From Klebsormidium nitens (lineage: Eukaryota > Streptophyta > Klebsormidiophyceae > Klebsormidiales > Klebsormidiaceae), in assembly GCA_000708835.1 (NCBI GenBank), contig DF237249.1, forward strand, positions 43,772-107,771: a stretch of DNA of 64,000 nt, given 5' to 3'. Position numbers and translations under genes: made by a program. Of this stretch, positions 23,781 through 35,961 are shown in pieces. The stretch's first letter is position 1; each line of letters begins with the position of its first letter. The notes beneath the pieces are model-generated. The model was not told where the DNA came from and ran no database searches. It was given only the letters and a program-made list of their open reading frames with translations.

Positions 23781-26700
23781 AAGGCGAAGGTTGCCGTCAG
23801 GTTGCGCGGCTGCACGAATGCAGTCCCAAAGAGGAACTGCTTCGCGACGAACCGGTAGAAGGCCTCCGTACCGTGTTCCACGTCCCAAAAGATGTGCGTG
23901 TCCGGATCGGCGCACGCGTCCGCACGGACGGTGTACAGGTCGAAGATCGTCCGGTTCTGTCCGCACTGCAGGGTGGCGTTGTTGGGGCCCGCACCGCAGC
24001 AGGCGACGGCGGAGACAGAAAAGTCTGGGGAAAGGGGTCGCCGGTTAGCGGGCAAAAAGCGGGAAAAATAAGAGAGACGTGATGGGATTCGCGAGGGTAA
24101 CGGGCTGCTATGGAGGAATAGTCTAAGAGAAAGGATGTCAGAGACCGAAAAGTCTGCGGGCGGAAGGATAGGGTCGCCGCTTAGCGGGGCTTGGAGCGAA
24201 AGAACGAAGAAAGACGTGACAGGACTCGCGAGGGTCGCGACTGAGGGATCGTCTAAGCGAAAGGATGTCACAAAACGGTGAGCAAGTTCATCCGTTGTAT
24301 CTAGGCTTGGTCCGACTCGCAAGCTTTTAAGCAGGAGGGGCGATTCGAAAGCGTCTCGCATATGGTCTGGATGGAATAGACAAAACAAACGTCCATATCT
24401 TCTACTCATCCCACCCTAATCGAAACCTCGCTAGCAAGACCGAGCTCAGATCGGGGAGCCGCAGTCGCGTCGCATACGCGCCACCACGGGCACCCATACG
24501 CACTCGGCCCCTACCATTGCCCACAATTCAAACTCCTGCAAAAACATTGCATAAGCGCTCCGCGTGCTCACTGTACGCGCTCGGCTGCGCCACGGTGCTC
24601 GCGAGCAGTCCGTTGGTGTCCCCGACCAGGATCGTCGCGTCCGGCCACGCTGACGTCAGGTTTGCCAGCGTGGCATTGAGCAACCGGTTGTGATCCCTGG
24701 CCAGATCGTTGAGCGGGTCGAGGCACGAGTCGTTAAAGGTGACTAGGCGCGCTTGTGGCGCGCAGCCGACCGCGGGAACGTTTGCGACGAAGAAGCGGCG
24801 CGCGCCGGCCGCGTATAAACCCTGCAGATGGTCGATAGATGCAAGGGGTTAGACAGTGCATCCGTTCGGATTGAGAAAGGCGGCAACGGGATCGAGAAGC
24901 GCGTGCGCAAGCCTTTTAGTTCGATGCGAGTGGCATCGAAAGGTTACCGCAGAATCTCATATAGCAAAACTGAAGGCTGGAAGTTCACGGCTCAAATAGC
25001 GGGGTAGCGACAGCCGCGTATGAACCCTGCGATTGACAGTTCCGCATTCACAGTAAGAAAGAAGAAGACGACGAGGATCTGAAGCTGACGTCCGCGACCG
25101 GAAGGTGCCCGACTTGTCTTGAAGGAGTCTTGGGGAGGGGAAGGACTCAACTTCAAACGGCGACAATCAGAGTAGAAAATCGAGAATCAAATTCATATGT
25201 CTAAAGGAGGGCATGTCGGCTCTCAGGATCTCTTACCACATCATCTTACGTCAGTCCAGACCGCAATTAGGGGCTTGAATCAAGCAAGAGCTTTGTTTCA
25301 GAATTTTTTCCGAGAACTGCCCAATGGCAAAATGACATGTGCCCACCTGGACGCCCGCCGCAAGGTTTGCGACGACGCTCTGGATGTAGTCATCTGGCGC
25401 CACCGGATTGCCGCTAAACACCCCCCCCAGGTCGAGAGTGTAGTGCGTGTAATCATTGGTTCCCGTACTCACGAGGAAGATCGCTTCGTTGATGGTGGAG
25501 TTCGGGATAGGACCTGCAATTGTGAAGACGATTGAGACGTTGCGAAACTTGCAACCAGAGCATTTGGAAGAGACCCCTTGAGTGAGAAACATTACCTGCC
25601 CTCGAAACGGGATGTTGGGATTTCGCGAAGCTTCGGACGCATGCGGTTGTCTGTTCACATTCATACGAGAAACGTTCAGACGCAATAACTGGGAAGGAGG
25701 GCTCCATAGAGCTGGAGCGGACTTTTAACCGTCGAGACGCTTGAGACGTGTTTGGTTGTTGAACAACGTGATCACGAGCGTTCTGACGTAAGCCGGGGTG
25801 AAAAGTGCAAAGCGGGTCTGCAGGAAGCCTCGGGACGCGTGCTTGAGCGCTGATTAGCTGCAGTTCTTGAGAGCGGCGTCAGATGTATCCCTGGAGAACG
25901 ACGTCCTTGTTGGATGTCCCCGAACGAGACGTTCTATGTTGTCACCCATTCTGTTGCACTTGTTGACTCGGTTGGGGTCATTGCATGGTACCGACGTAAA
26001 GCGCCTGTTCCAAGAGACCTGAAGACCTGTCGCTGAACAACCACCAAAAGCGAAGCGGCTCACCCGTTCCGTTGGTTCCGTTCTTGAACGCCAGGAAAGC
26101 TGCGACCTGACCGGCGAGCGAAAGCTCTCCGTCGGTGGACGTGGTGTTGAGCGCGCCGCTCCCGGCAGACGCAAAGTTGGCCCCGCGCGAAAAGTTTGCC
26201 CCGGGCTGGAGATAAGGGGCCAGAAGCGGGAAACCCCACGCCTGGGCTGCAGAAGTCAAACCGAGATATTTCACTTTACCTGTAGACCTCGAAAAGACAG
26301 AGAAGTTGCCGCGGGTCGAGGGTAGGTGGCGGAAATAAGGAAGCCTCACGTTCAGGCTGTAGGGGTTGAACAAATCCCTCCGCTTTTGTACGAGAAGAAA
26401 GAGGGTTGCCCCGGATTTGAGTAGGATGCGAGCAGGGCAAAATCAAAGCAGATCTCTTCTTTTGTAGTTTTTCGAGAAGAACGATCTTGGGTTGGAAGTA
26501 GGGTTCAAGAAGGGGAAGCCCCACGCTTGGGCTGCAGGCAAGAACGAAGTACATTCAGCGTAACATCAAGCCGGGAGTTTTATATGATTAACCTGACGCC
26601 GAAGGCAGCTGCCCTAGTTTTCAAACATCGAGCGAAGGAGGAGAAAGCTCGACGCCTTGCCAGGCTTCGCGCAAAAGAGAAATGGTCTCTGTGGCTTAAA

Positions 26701-27759
26701 TCTGCTTAGTCTGCCTGTGATAAGATTTTGCGGCTGCAGAGAGAAGGAGCGAAACCCCAACCTTAATGGGCTCGAAAACAATGGAGCAATTTGAGATTCT
26801 CGGCTCGGAGAAACATGAGGTAGTCTGTTACTACGAATCAGAACCTTAGGGTAGCTACCTCCGAACGATTGAGAAAAGCATGGAAGGACGCCGGGCCACT
26901 GCATGTCATTTTGTGTCAGGCAACACTCAACGTGGTAAGCTTGGTCGGACTCGGAAATGATACAGCAAGAGACCACTCAGAACTCCTTGTTGCAGACATC
27001 GTTTTGTTGGTCCGCTCACCCAGAAAATCGACAACAAGGCGCCCATCGCTATACCGCCCAGTTGGCATGTGAAAGTAGGTTTCTCCATATGGGGGGCGAT
27101 CAGCTGACGTAGTGGTGCTGTTAAGGTACTTGTTCAGGCCTGCAGATTCAACGTGAGAGTCCTGTTCCGAAGAGCACAAGCCAATGGATCGAAGTTCCTA
27201 GCTCACCCAGGCACGGTGTCAGCTGACAAAATTATTTGGTCGTAGCACACCATTGGGAGAAAGAGAAGCCCAATCCCTAGTGTTATGTTGGTTCTTTCCA
27301 GTCAGCAAAGGCGTCTGTGGCCCCTGAGTGTCATCCACTCTGAGATTCAGGAGCACTGGCTTAAAGGGCATGGTTTTTGAAGACAGGAATTCACAAAATA
27401 ACAGCCAGGATTCGAACCTGCAACAAACTTCTGAGCTGGTCTCGCGACAGTGCTTCACCTGTGTCCGTCGTTGAGTCTCCGAATGCGTAGAGTGCGGAGA
27501 CGTTCATACTCCCACGGACCGCAGCACTTGCTGCCGGAGCTTGCGCAGCTGGTTGTAGCATCCTTCTGATATTCAATGGAAGCTGTACCTCTGAAAAATC
27601 TGCTCGATCTTTCTTCTGCTGTGCTTGGAGGAAGCTCACAACCTCGGCATTTCCCATTCTGGTGCAAAGCGACGTCGCGCCTACATGTGTAGAACTAGTG
27701 CAAGGGAGTGAGCTTAGAAGCGCTGTGACACACAATGCTGAGAGGTGGAAAAGTGTCAT
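23750..27759 (-). CDS. GDSL-type esterase/lipase, secreted
   Basis: Serine hydrolase acting on acyl esters, probably at the cell surface. Six exons close in phase to 431 aa: 27759-27459, 27139-27020, 26246-26064, 25513-25347, 24821-24572, 24024-23750. All catalytic blocks are visible: FGDSTTDTG with Ser96, GANFASAG with Gly169, GTND with Asn221, and DVEH with Asp388 and His391. The plant hallmark [19 protein letters not shown] is in exon 2. I prefer the second Met (27759) because it begins a signal peptide, [15 protein letters not shown]; an in-frame Met also occurs at 27825. An unusually long linker of about 65 residues separates the signal from block I. Intron 2 holds a dead copy of exon 3, and the last intron a duplicated acceptor. 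Confidence 0.94.
24012..24270. repeat. 129-bp tandem duplication across an intron-exon boundary
   Basis: Unit one (24012-24140) includes the acceptor and first bases of the last GDSL exon. Unit two (24141-24270) repeats it with substitutions, keeping the acceptor ag and the first six codons almost intact at about 24153. Shared landmarks are aaaagtct, gggtcgcc, cgcgagggt and aaggatgtca. Confidence 0.9.
26490..26537 (-). pseudogene. Dead duplicate of GDSL exon 3 inside intron 2
   Basis: On the minus strand this segment begins with an acceptor-like ctgcag and repeats the start of exon 3 (AQAWGF, then PLLEPYFQP), located 285 bp from the real exon. One base is missing after the GF codons, so the frame breaks, and the essential GANFASAG block is not preserved. 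No good donor is seen. It reads as a decayed tandem exon duplication. Confidence 0.75.
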
Positions 27760-28560
27760 GAGTCTGGTGGGTGGAGCGCCAGCGCGGCGCCAGCTGGCGC
27801 TAACTTCATGCGCGCAATATGCCATCGTAAGTGCACTTGAGCCTGCTTGATTGTTCTTTACCTGCTATTTGTCCCTAATTATAATCTATGCTTGCTCTTT
27901 ATAAGATGAATCTGCAGCTGTTAGGACGTGTTGATTGAGAAACCAGACTTGATCAGCGTCTAGTGCAACCTTGCTACAGTAGCTTTTAGTCTTCCAAACC
28001 GCTGCAGCTTCCAGCATTCTTCTTCTGAGTACTATAACTTATCAATCAGCTCGAATCCAGGTCACAGCTAAAGCATGTTCTGCGCGACCTCGAGGACAAC
28101 TCCACCCTTCGTGCATGTCCTCTTTGCACCGTCGCGTAGGATCAACTGGGGCTTCGAAACTTGGAATGGCCGGTCAAAAGCTTTTCTCTGTCTGCACAGA
28201 AGCGCGCGGGCACCGCGCTTCTCGGAAGAGGAGGCGGAGGAGTCCCAGCTTGGAAGTTGGAGGAAACTGCTCAAACATTCCGCCCCTTCATGCTGACGCT
28301 AGCTCCAGCGCTCCACCAATGCAGAGCTCTATGCAGTCGCTGCATGCAGCTACGAATACCTAGCAAGTTGTCCATGTACCGCGTGTGTGGCGCTTGGATG
28401 CTCGCCACCTGGCGGCATCTTAGCTCCGTACATTTAGTAGGCTGTTCTCGAAGACCGGGTCGCATCTGAGCAGGGGGGACCAAACGACATGATGTTGAGC
28501 CAGGGCCCAGTACGTTTACCACGAAGTTTTGAGATCTAGCCGGCTGCCCAGAGGGTCCCT
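27760..28560. promoter_or_regulatory. Upstream region of the GDSL gene
   Basis: Holds the GDSL 5' UTR and promoter. A 14-bp perfect palindrome (gcgccagctggcgc, 27787-27800) sits 28-41 bp before the preferred start. No coding family seen. Confidence 0.4.
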
Positions 28561-29030
28561 CTTGAAGCAGTCGGTTGGAAGAGGCTGTTGGTCGGTTTGC
28601 AAGGGGCCGACCACCTTGATTTTGGTCGGTTTTTTGTGGGCCGGGTGCGCTCTCTTGGGTCGGTTACCCGGCGCGAATTCTGCCACTGACAGTAGGCCCT
28701 GCTTGGCCAGAGCACTAATCCGCAAGTTCTAAGTGTGACACTACAGCCCAAAAGTCACCCGATCGTTCATACAACAGTTTGTGTCAAGGTCTCTGAAGGT
28801 TCAAATAGTGCCAAAAGTCTGAGAAAAGGCCTACCGACCACTATTGGCCTACCCGGCTGGGACCGACTACTCAGAAACAGGCCGGTTTGGGTAGCCGACC
28901 ACCTTCATAGTGGTCGGCTTTCCAGCCGGCCTGCGGCCGGCCACTCTCGTCCGAGTCGGTCAATTTCAGTTTTGGTCGGCCGCAATACCACTGCAAGTCG
29001 GTCCGTGGTAAAAACTGTGTTGAGCCCCCT
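28561..29030. repeat. Cluster of GGTCGG/CCGACC inverted motifs with a strong hairpin
   Basis: About a dozen copies of ggtcgg or its complement occur in 470 bp. The clearest hairpin is 28893-28919: a perfect 10-bp stem (agccgaccac / gtggtcggct) around a 7-base loop. A second imperfect pair is ggccgaccacc at about 28597 with ttggtcgg shortly after. The arrangement resembles a foldback or MITE-like element, but I see no clear terminal repeat or target-site duplication. Confidence 0.5.
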
Positions 29031-30836
29031 CGAAAAGTTGCCCACATTATTTTATGTCGCGATGACATCATCTGTCGAGGCCGCCCGAAAATTATTGCTC
29101 AGTCCTCGGTGCTGCACTGGTGTCCGGCATATACCGTATGCCTACTGATATACTGAATGACAGGCAGCACAGGCTATCATGTAATAAAAGCATATAGAAT
29201 GCAGCAGACTAGCCTGAGCCTTAATATTCATATGTAATTCTGGTCAGCTGAGGTAGATATGTCTGAGCGAGTTATACGAGTAGGTTTGAAGTATGAAGTA
29301 TCGTGACGTGCGCAGCTTACCTGCGCCAAAGAGGCGCAGCTTGGAAATGTGTCCTGAAGCTTATGAATGTTGAAGGAGAAGTAGAAGTACAGCTTAAGGC
29401 TCTGGCAAGCAAGCAGCCGTCGATGAGTGCTTCATGTGGCGTGATAATTTACTACTAGTTAGTATATATCCTGACTGATATGACCGACGTCACTGGGCTC
29501 TTGCATATATTTACTTCGGCTCTTGATATACTACAGCTCTTGCCTAGCTCTTGTATGAACTTGATTCCGAAGTGAGTCACCATGCAAACTTCTATATTGC
29601 TAAGTTGCAGGTAATTTTGACATCAGAGAAGTCTGTACTTTCAGGTCGTGGGCACGTTTCATCGAATAAGTCTATGCTTTTGACGCATACATATTGGGAA
29701 CAACATGCAAGTTGCCGGCCGCTTGACGGCTAAATTCAGAACACATTTTCACGTCCAGATTAAGTATGATCACAATTAACTGATCGACATGTATAAGTAC
29801 ATCAAGTACAAGCTGCCCTTTGTTTGCGGCCCACTAGACACTTGCTCAAGCGAGACCGGCAGGGACTGATCGGTCCTCACATGATCGTCACCGCCCCTCT
29901 GTAATTATCGTGAAATTGTGACGACCCACGATAGAGTCTTGGCTCTCCTCATGAAGCGCTGTCAGCCGGCCAGCAAACCCAAAACCCCCCGCCTGCAGAT
30001 CGACGGCATCGAACCATTGCTGGTACCGTGCAAGCCCGGCGAGTTCCACCGGGGGCACCCGAGGATCCCCCCGTGCTGCGGATCGGTCAGCACGTTGAGT
30101 ACGTTTCTCAGGGGGAGTGGCGCCCGCGTTTGCCCGGGGTTGAGGCACAGTATCGCTAATCGCAGCAGAAACGCAGCCTGCGGGGGGGAGTAGGCGTCGC
30201 CAGCTCCTCGTCGACGAGTCTGCCGACGGTGCTGGTAGGAGCCCCGTTTCGACGCAAAACTGCGAAGAAAACAAGGATGCATCCAGAGAGTTGGAAACAT
30301 GTTTCGAGATGATGTAGCGAGACTGAGGTCAGGAAGGTGTTGGCACGCGCGCGGGCGTGCTATGGCAGTTGTCCGACTCTGTGGCCTAGCTTGGATTCTT
30401 GACGGATCGGAGGCCAATGGAAGAAAGCTCATTTGGCGAGGTGTCCGGCAGTTCAAAATGTCGAGCTGGCAGCGATGTCAAGGTCACTTTCTCAGCATCC
30501 CGAACATGAGGCTGGATCGGTTGCGGACTCTAAGGGCGCTGTCAATTCCGCAAAACGTGAACCCCTTTCCAATCCTGGCAAGCAGAGGAAGCGTGAAATC
30601 GACTGGCGCTCGTGTATCTGCTGAGATGTTTGATAACGTTCCTTACTCCAACGTCGATCCTTTTGTACAAGAGATTGGAATCATCCGTTGGTGAGTTCGT
30701 CGAGCTACCCGTGAGTGGAAAAGATCCGCGGCGCCCACTTCCAAAATTCTCAACCCGGCATTGAGAACAAGCACATGGGCTTTTTAAGAATCGCGGGTGG
30801 TCCTGAGGTGATGACATCGGTCGTTCTCCCGTGCAG
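29031..30836. other. Intergenic plus unresolved 5' part of the kinase gene
   Basis: AT-rich to about 29880, then GC-rich from 29930 to 30250 with several open frames on both strands. It should hold the kinase N-lobe (glycine loop, Lys and Glu motifs) and any extracellular part, but I could not find a frame with those motifs. I make no coding call. Confidence 0.35.
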
Positions 30837-33582
30837 GAAAGGGCCCCTCTTTGGACTGGCCCACGAGGCTGCGGGTCGCCGAGGACGCCGCCCGGGGATT
30901 GAACTACCTGCACAACGACATCGTCCCCGCGTGCCTGCACCGCGATATTAAGCCGGCCAACATTCTCCTGGATGCCAACCTCAACGCGCTGGTGAGACTA
31001 TGAAGATATAGCAGATGAAGGAAAGTTTGGAAGGTCCCTACTTTGAGACAGGAACGCCATAATCAGATCCGGCCATCGATGCCGATGCTTACCCGCTAAA
31101 TATGCTGATGTCCAACGTGATCTCTTAGTGCGGCTTGGAATCGAGGCTTGTGGACAAGTGGTGGTCAGGGCTGGTGTCGGCTAGGGTTAACAAGTTGACG
31201 ACGTCACCGCTTACGTCAATAAATGTGCTCTTTTTGTGATATTGTCGGCATGTTATGGGGCGCGGATGCGGTGTTGCCGCAAATCGTCTGTGCTGCTATC
31301 GCGTACTTCTGATCTGCAGAATTGAGAGTGCGGAATGACACCTTTGAAAAGATTCAGCGGTGCGTTATCGTCTTGAACTTTTGACAGCCCTCGTCTCGGC
31401 TTGATGGGCGCTACTGGAAGCTCGGTTCTGTGATGAACTGACCAACTTTTAACCAGATCTTGATCGATTTTCATCGAAGGGCTGTCAACGGAGAACAATC
31501 AAAATTCCTGTGGTTAGGGAGTTGAGTAACGAATGTCTCACTTCATCCCTGTTGTTTATGTTTCCCGAGTGCTTCTGTAGGTTGCTGATTGAAGGAATCG
31601 GCGAAGCACGTCTCCTTGACGTGGACATGGCCACCGGAAGTAAAACATCGATCATCGTGAAGTCACATGCTGGCACTCGTTCTTCCGCTCTCGTTTGCGC
31701 AGGTGGCAGGTTTTGCCATCTTGCAAAGCTCTTATGCAAGTCGCCACCATGAGTAGTTTTTAAACGGACGTCATGACGGCAAGGCTGACGTCGCCGCTGA
31801 TTCACGCATTCTGCAGATGGCCAACCAGGTGGTTGCTTGTCTTTTGAGAAGCACCAGCGGAAGTGAATAGTGACGCTGCGCTGACGTGAGCGCTGGTTTT
31901 GCGTTTCTCCGCAGGTGGCAGACTTTGGGCTGGCGAAGCACATCTCGGGGGACGCCAGCCACGTGGAAACGCGCATGGCGGGGACCTTCGGATTCATGGC
32001 ACCGGAATGCCTCCTGAGTGGAACCGTAAGAAATCGTCGCTGCAGGACCTATCTTTAATTCATACCAACCTTTCTGATTCGACAAGGGGCTCTAGTAGGC
32101 AGGAATGTGACCGTCGTGCGAAAGTTACTCGGTGTGAGACTCCCTTTTACAGAGGTATCAAGTAGAGGTTGCTTTGGCAGCAACACTCTTTCCTTCGATC
32201 CAAATTCACGTTTACAAGATACAGACTCGACTGCTCTTGTGTAGATGCTATTCCAGGTCAGACCGGCAAAGTCGTGCGATTATACCCGCTTCATTCAAGT
32301 CTTGAATCCGAAGACAGCTCCTGCTTCCCGATCTGCTTTCTCCTTCCGGTCTACTCGAGACTTGCGACACGTAAAGTCGTTTAATATTTATAAGTTTCAA
32401 TTTGTGCCGACGTGGTGCAACCAATTTGGGACCCCATCTGGGCCTTCTGACGTCAAGAATTCTACCCTTAAAACGCTGTCCTTGCTTCAATCCCAAGTAC
32501 TCCTTGACATCAGAGCATTCCTCTTCACGCAACTATCCATTTCCAATGACAAAGTATGGGACGATGTTCCGGGGAAATCCTGATTACGTCTCTTTCGCTT
32601 TCTGTAGGCAACGAAAGCTGGCGACGTCTTTGCTTTCGGGGGGGTGCTTCTGGTCCTAATCACAGGACGCGCCATGTTTGTGAAGCAAGCCAAGGGCAAC
32701 CCCAAGACTCTCATCCAATGGGTGAGAACTTTCGTCTGCTTCGCCATTTGTATCTTGGCCGAAAGTCCTTTGGAGTTGTCTCTAAGACCAGGTTGTGGCA
32801 AAGCAAACAATTGACGGCCGGAATTTCTCGGTCGTCTCCATAGGAGGAGCTTGGGTTTTCTAAAAGCTGCCGATTTTATAGCCCTCTTGATTGCTCTCCA
32901 TTCAAGAGAGTTCCTCTTCCTTCAGGAAGGACGCAACGAACAATCACGAGGAAACGACTTGTGAGTTTCTCCATATGCGCTTCGATCTCCCGCCGCCGTC
33001 AGTCCTAGAAGCAATAACGGAATGCAAAAGCTGACGCCTGATCCTCGACACTTTCTGGACCTGAATGTTGGTAAAGTCACGAACCTGAATGTTGGTAAAC
33101 TCACGAACATCACCATGCGAGACGCCAGTCAAAGGACTCGGCTGAAAGTTCCTGTATCCAAGTGACGAAGTTGCTTACCGCATCGAACAACTCAGATTGC
33201 TTCATTCTTTTTCCAGATTTTCGACCGCACTCATCTGGAGGACCCGGGCGAGTACGTCGACCGCAGCCTGGGGGCAAACTTCTCCTCCGACGAGGCCGCC
33301 TTTCTGCTGGCGCTGGCGCTCGGTTGCGTCTCCCGGGCGGAGCTTCGCCCAACGATGGCCACTGTCTTGCGCCTGCTCACCGAGCTCCGGGGGGGGAAGG
33401 TCCCCTGCCGAATTGGCGGCGGCGCTGCCCCCCCTGGAGGTGCCGGGCACCGAATTTGGGCCGGAAATATCGTCAGGAGGAAGCGCCAGCTACTATCAGC
33501 ATTCCGGGGGCAACAAAACGAGGAGCTCGGGATTTTCTACCGAGCACTCGGTCGGGATGCACCAGCCGACCGCTTTATCTGA
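30837..33582 (+). CDS. Receptor-like Ser/Thr kinase, catalytic domain (5' end unresolved)
   Basis: Plant RLK/Pelle-type kinase. Four exons join in phase: 30837-30991, 31915-32025, 32608-32721, 33217-33582. In order they show [17 protein letters not shown] (subdomain VIa), [12 protein letters not shown] (catalytic loop, RD type), VADFGLAK (metal-binding DFG), FMAPE, then AGDVFAFGG (subdomain IX) and the Arg-containing ELRPTM (subdomain XI). So the C-lobe is complete. The N-lobe, with the glycine loop and the ATP-binding Lys, is not found upstream. In the frame as given the protein ends at 33582 with an unfamiliar tail. A one-base shift in the G run at 33389-33396 would give a Ser/Thr-rich tail ending at 33592, like many plant RLKs. 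Confidence 0.85.
33059..33106. repeat. 24-bp tandem duplication in the last kinase intron
   Basis: Two units, each close to acctgaatgttggtaaagtc plus acga, start at 33059 and 33083 with one substitution. Confidence 0.85.
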
Positions 33583-35961
33583 CGGGCGCTGAACAGTCGT
33601 GCGCAGACAAGACGTGCGGACTTTGATCTCGACTTGCTAGCGTCGAAGGGAGCTGACAAAAACTTACCCGTAATCCTGGGCTGATGTGGAAGTCACAAAT
33701 CAACGAGGGCAGTGGTGGTAAAGGAAGAAAGACGTGAAGGCCCCGGGGTAGTGATATTTGCACCAAGATTCTGTTATCTTCGTGGGGTGGGCGTGGGGTT
33801 TGACACGGTCCAACTGGTTTTATGGTGACTATTCGCACTGATTGTATTCTAGGATTTAACGTCGTCGACCAAGGAACCCGGGCGTCTGGTGAACCGCCAT
33901 GATCCAGTACTAGTGCAATATCCACTTAAACATTTGCCTTTGTCTCAGTATTGAAAAAAACAGGTGCCTTGGGATAAAGCCAACTGCATGAATCAAATCA
34001 TCATTCGTAGTTGTAGCGTTAAAAGTGTCTCGTACGTGGCTAGTGTCCATTGAAAGCGTTGAGAGCCAGCAATAATACAGTAGGCGTCACAGGGTACTTG
34101 CTTTGAATTGGACAAAAACGTCGATCAAGTTTGCTACAAAGTTTGCATGACGAGCTAGCTGGGAGTAACTGATCACGCACGTTTCTTAAGTTAGAGCGCC
34201 TGTATTATAACGGTCTTAAAATACATTGATACGTTTATGCCGAGTATCTAGTGTTCGGATTCTCCCTTCACTGTTCTGGTTCGGCGATAAAATCTGGGGG
34301 GATCGATCCGGGAAGAGGCACCGTTGCAGGTGCGAAGGATGATGCATTCAACTGCAAGATTCGCTGGCATTTTCACTGGTTCGGTAAGACTGAGCACATT
34401 TAAAGCGCACTGCAGTTGCGTCTGGTCAGTGCGGGTTGATGCCAATACGATATCCTGTCATTGACACCTTTCTTGAGTGTGGTGCACATATGATATAGTA
34501 TGTGGACGAGCAGAAGAGCTGCAGAGTTCGATACCTCATTGGTGCATAGCCAGATGCGCCGCGCTGGACCTCGTCGATAGTTTAATCCATTGCACCCACC
34601 TAGCACGGAAGCTCAGTCGATTCGTTCAACTTTGCCATGGCCGGCGGGGCCGGGCGGGAGCTAGGCTACCGTTCCAATGAATCATGTAGCGATCTAGCGG
34701 TAGTCGTGTTTCTAAACCATTGCAGATTTAGTAATCAACAACCAGTGACGGTCTCAATTTGACGACTTTATGTCATGGACATCACACATAACGCGATCGA
34801 GAGCGCTACTGTAGTAGCTTAAGTCTTTATTGGTAGGCAAATGAAGGTTCTTAGTTGCGTGCCAATTTCTTACTTTCCCACGCGACGCTTTTGTCACGCG
34901 GTCCGGCCTGGCGCGCCGATCGACGATGCTTTCATTGCACTTCAGACGAGATTCTGTCGGACGGACCGGAAAGAGCAGTAGCCTGAATCTAAGTTAACTT
35001 AGTTTACATTAACAGACTCGGTATGCATATCTGGCACCATCATGGCATGACGATGGTCCACGGGCGAGAATGGAGAAGCCGTGACTACTCGCTGCCAGAA
35101 CTAACCAGCAAATTCAAGCATGGCAAGTCATTGGATTTGTCCGTTCGATGGGCAGGTTCGTGCAACTCTACACCGTGAAATGTCAACCCAGTGCAGGCAA
35201 TGATGCTCTAGAACTTTCGAACCCGCTTGCACAAACTGCACCTGACTATTGACCCGAATGTAGGAGACTCATTATGTGACCTCTGATCTAGGCGGCCCGG
35301 CGGAGCAAGCTGCCTCCAATCAACATCGATCATCACAATCGGACCCATTGCTGATGCTAGGTGGCCGCCAACGCATCCGTCCAGCCACTACTATCTCAAA
35401 GCTGTGCTTATACCAGTATCAGGACTGAGCTTGCGTGCCACAATTTGTCCCGTCAACTGTCCTGTGTGCTTGCGATATTTGGCAGTGCCCTTTGCTTGAT
35501 TTGAACAAGCACTTCAACACCGGCTGAACTTACTAGTGGTGCAGTTGCTCTTCAGTGTTCCTTCGTCCACCATGAATGTACATATGTACTCTCTCAGTCA
35601 CTTGTAGTATGTGCACTTCGAGTTGACAGTCACTTGTAGTATGTGTACTTCGAGTTGAGGAAGCGGGTAATCTGCTGCACAAAGAGGCGTTCTTTATCAG
35701 ATTGTTCTGAAAGGCGACCCTGTTCGTCAAACATGGCCTTCCGTTTCCGAGCATTTAGATGAAAATCGTGGCGCAATATCAAGCGCCGGGTTTTGCCCGG
35801 CCGGCAGCTTTCTGACTAGAATTTGGGCAGCTTGAGGGAACAAGCGAAAAGAGCTGACACTGAGCCTTTCGTTCACGGCCAATACATACACCGGACCAAC
35901 TTGGCAAATCGGCAGTACTTTGCGGGCATTACAAAAATGGGTCTGAACATAGGCCGCTCAC
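33583..35961. other. Intergenic, no gene seen apart from the J-like protein's unresolved end
   Basis: Convergent region after the kinase. Mostly AT-rich with short frames. The last exon of the J-like gene probably lies between 35750 and 35950 on the minus strand. Candidate acceptors exist near 35837-35855, but no frame could be confirmed. Confidence 0.45.
35595..35658. repeat. 32-bp tandem duplication
   Basis: Units 35595-35626 and 35627-35658 begin cagtcacttgtagtatgtg and differ at one base. Non-coding. Confidence 0.9.

Noticed and set aside
27408-27418. Perfect tRNA B-box-like ggttcgaatcc (minus strand) in GDSL intron 1
   Set aside because: No matching A box, anticodon arm or acceptor stem could be assembled, so neither a tRNA nor a clear tRNA-derived SINE is supported.
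29888-30274. A 128-codon minus-strand frame and several overlapping plus frames
   Set aside because: All frames look comparably open because of high GC, and none has a family motif or splice support.
30299-30694. A 131-codon plus frame just before the kinase exon
   Set aside because: It lacks the glycine loop and ATP-binding lysine expected there and does not join the kinase exon in phase.
31485-31997. A 170-codon minus frame opposite the kinase
   Set aside because: It overlaps the conserved DFG exon in antisense and has no recognised motif.
33110-33450. Arg/Pro-rich minus frames opposite the last kinase exon
   Set aside because: They are antisense shadows of a GC-rich coding exon.
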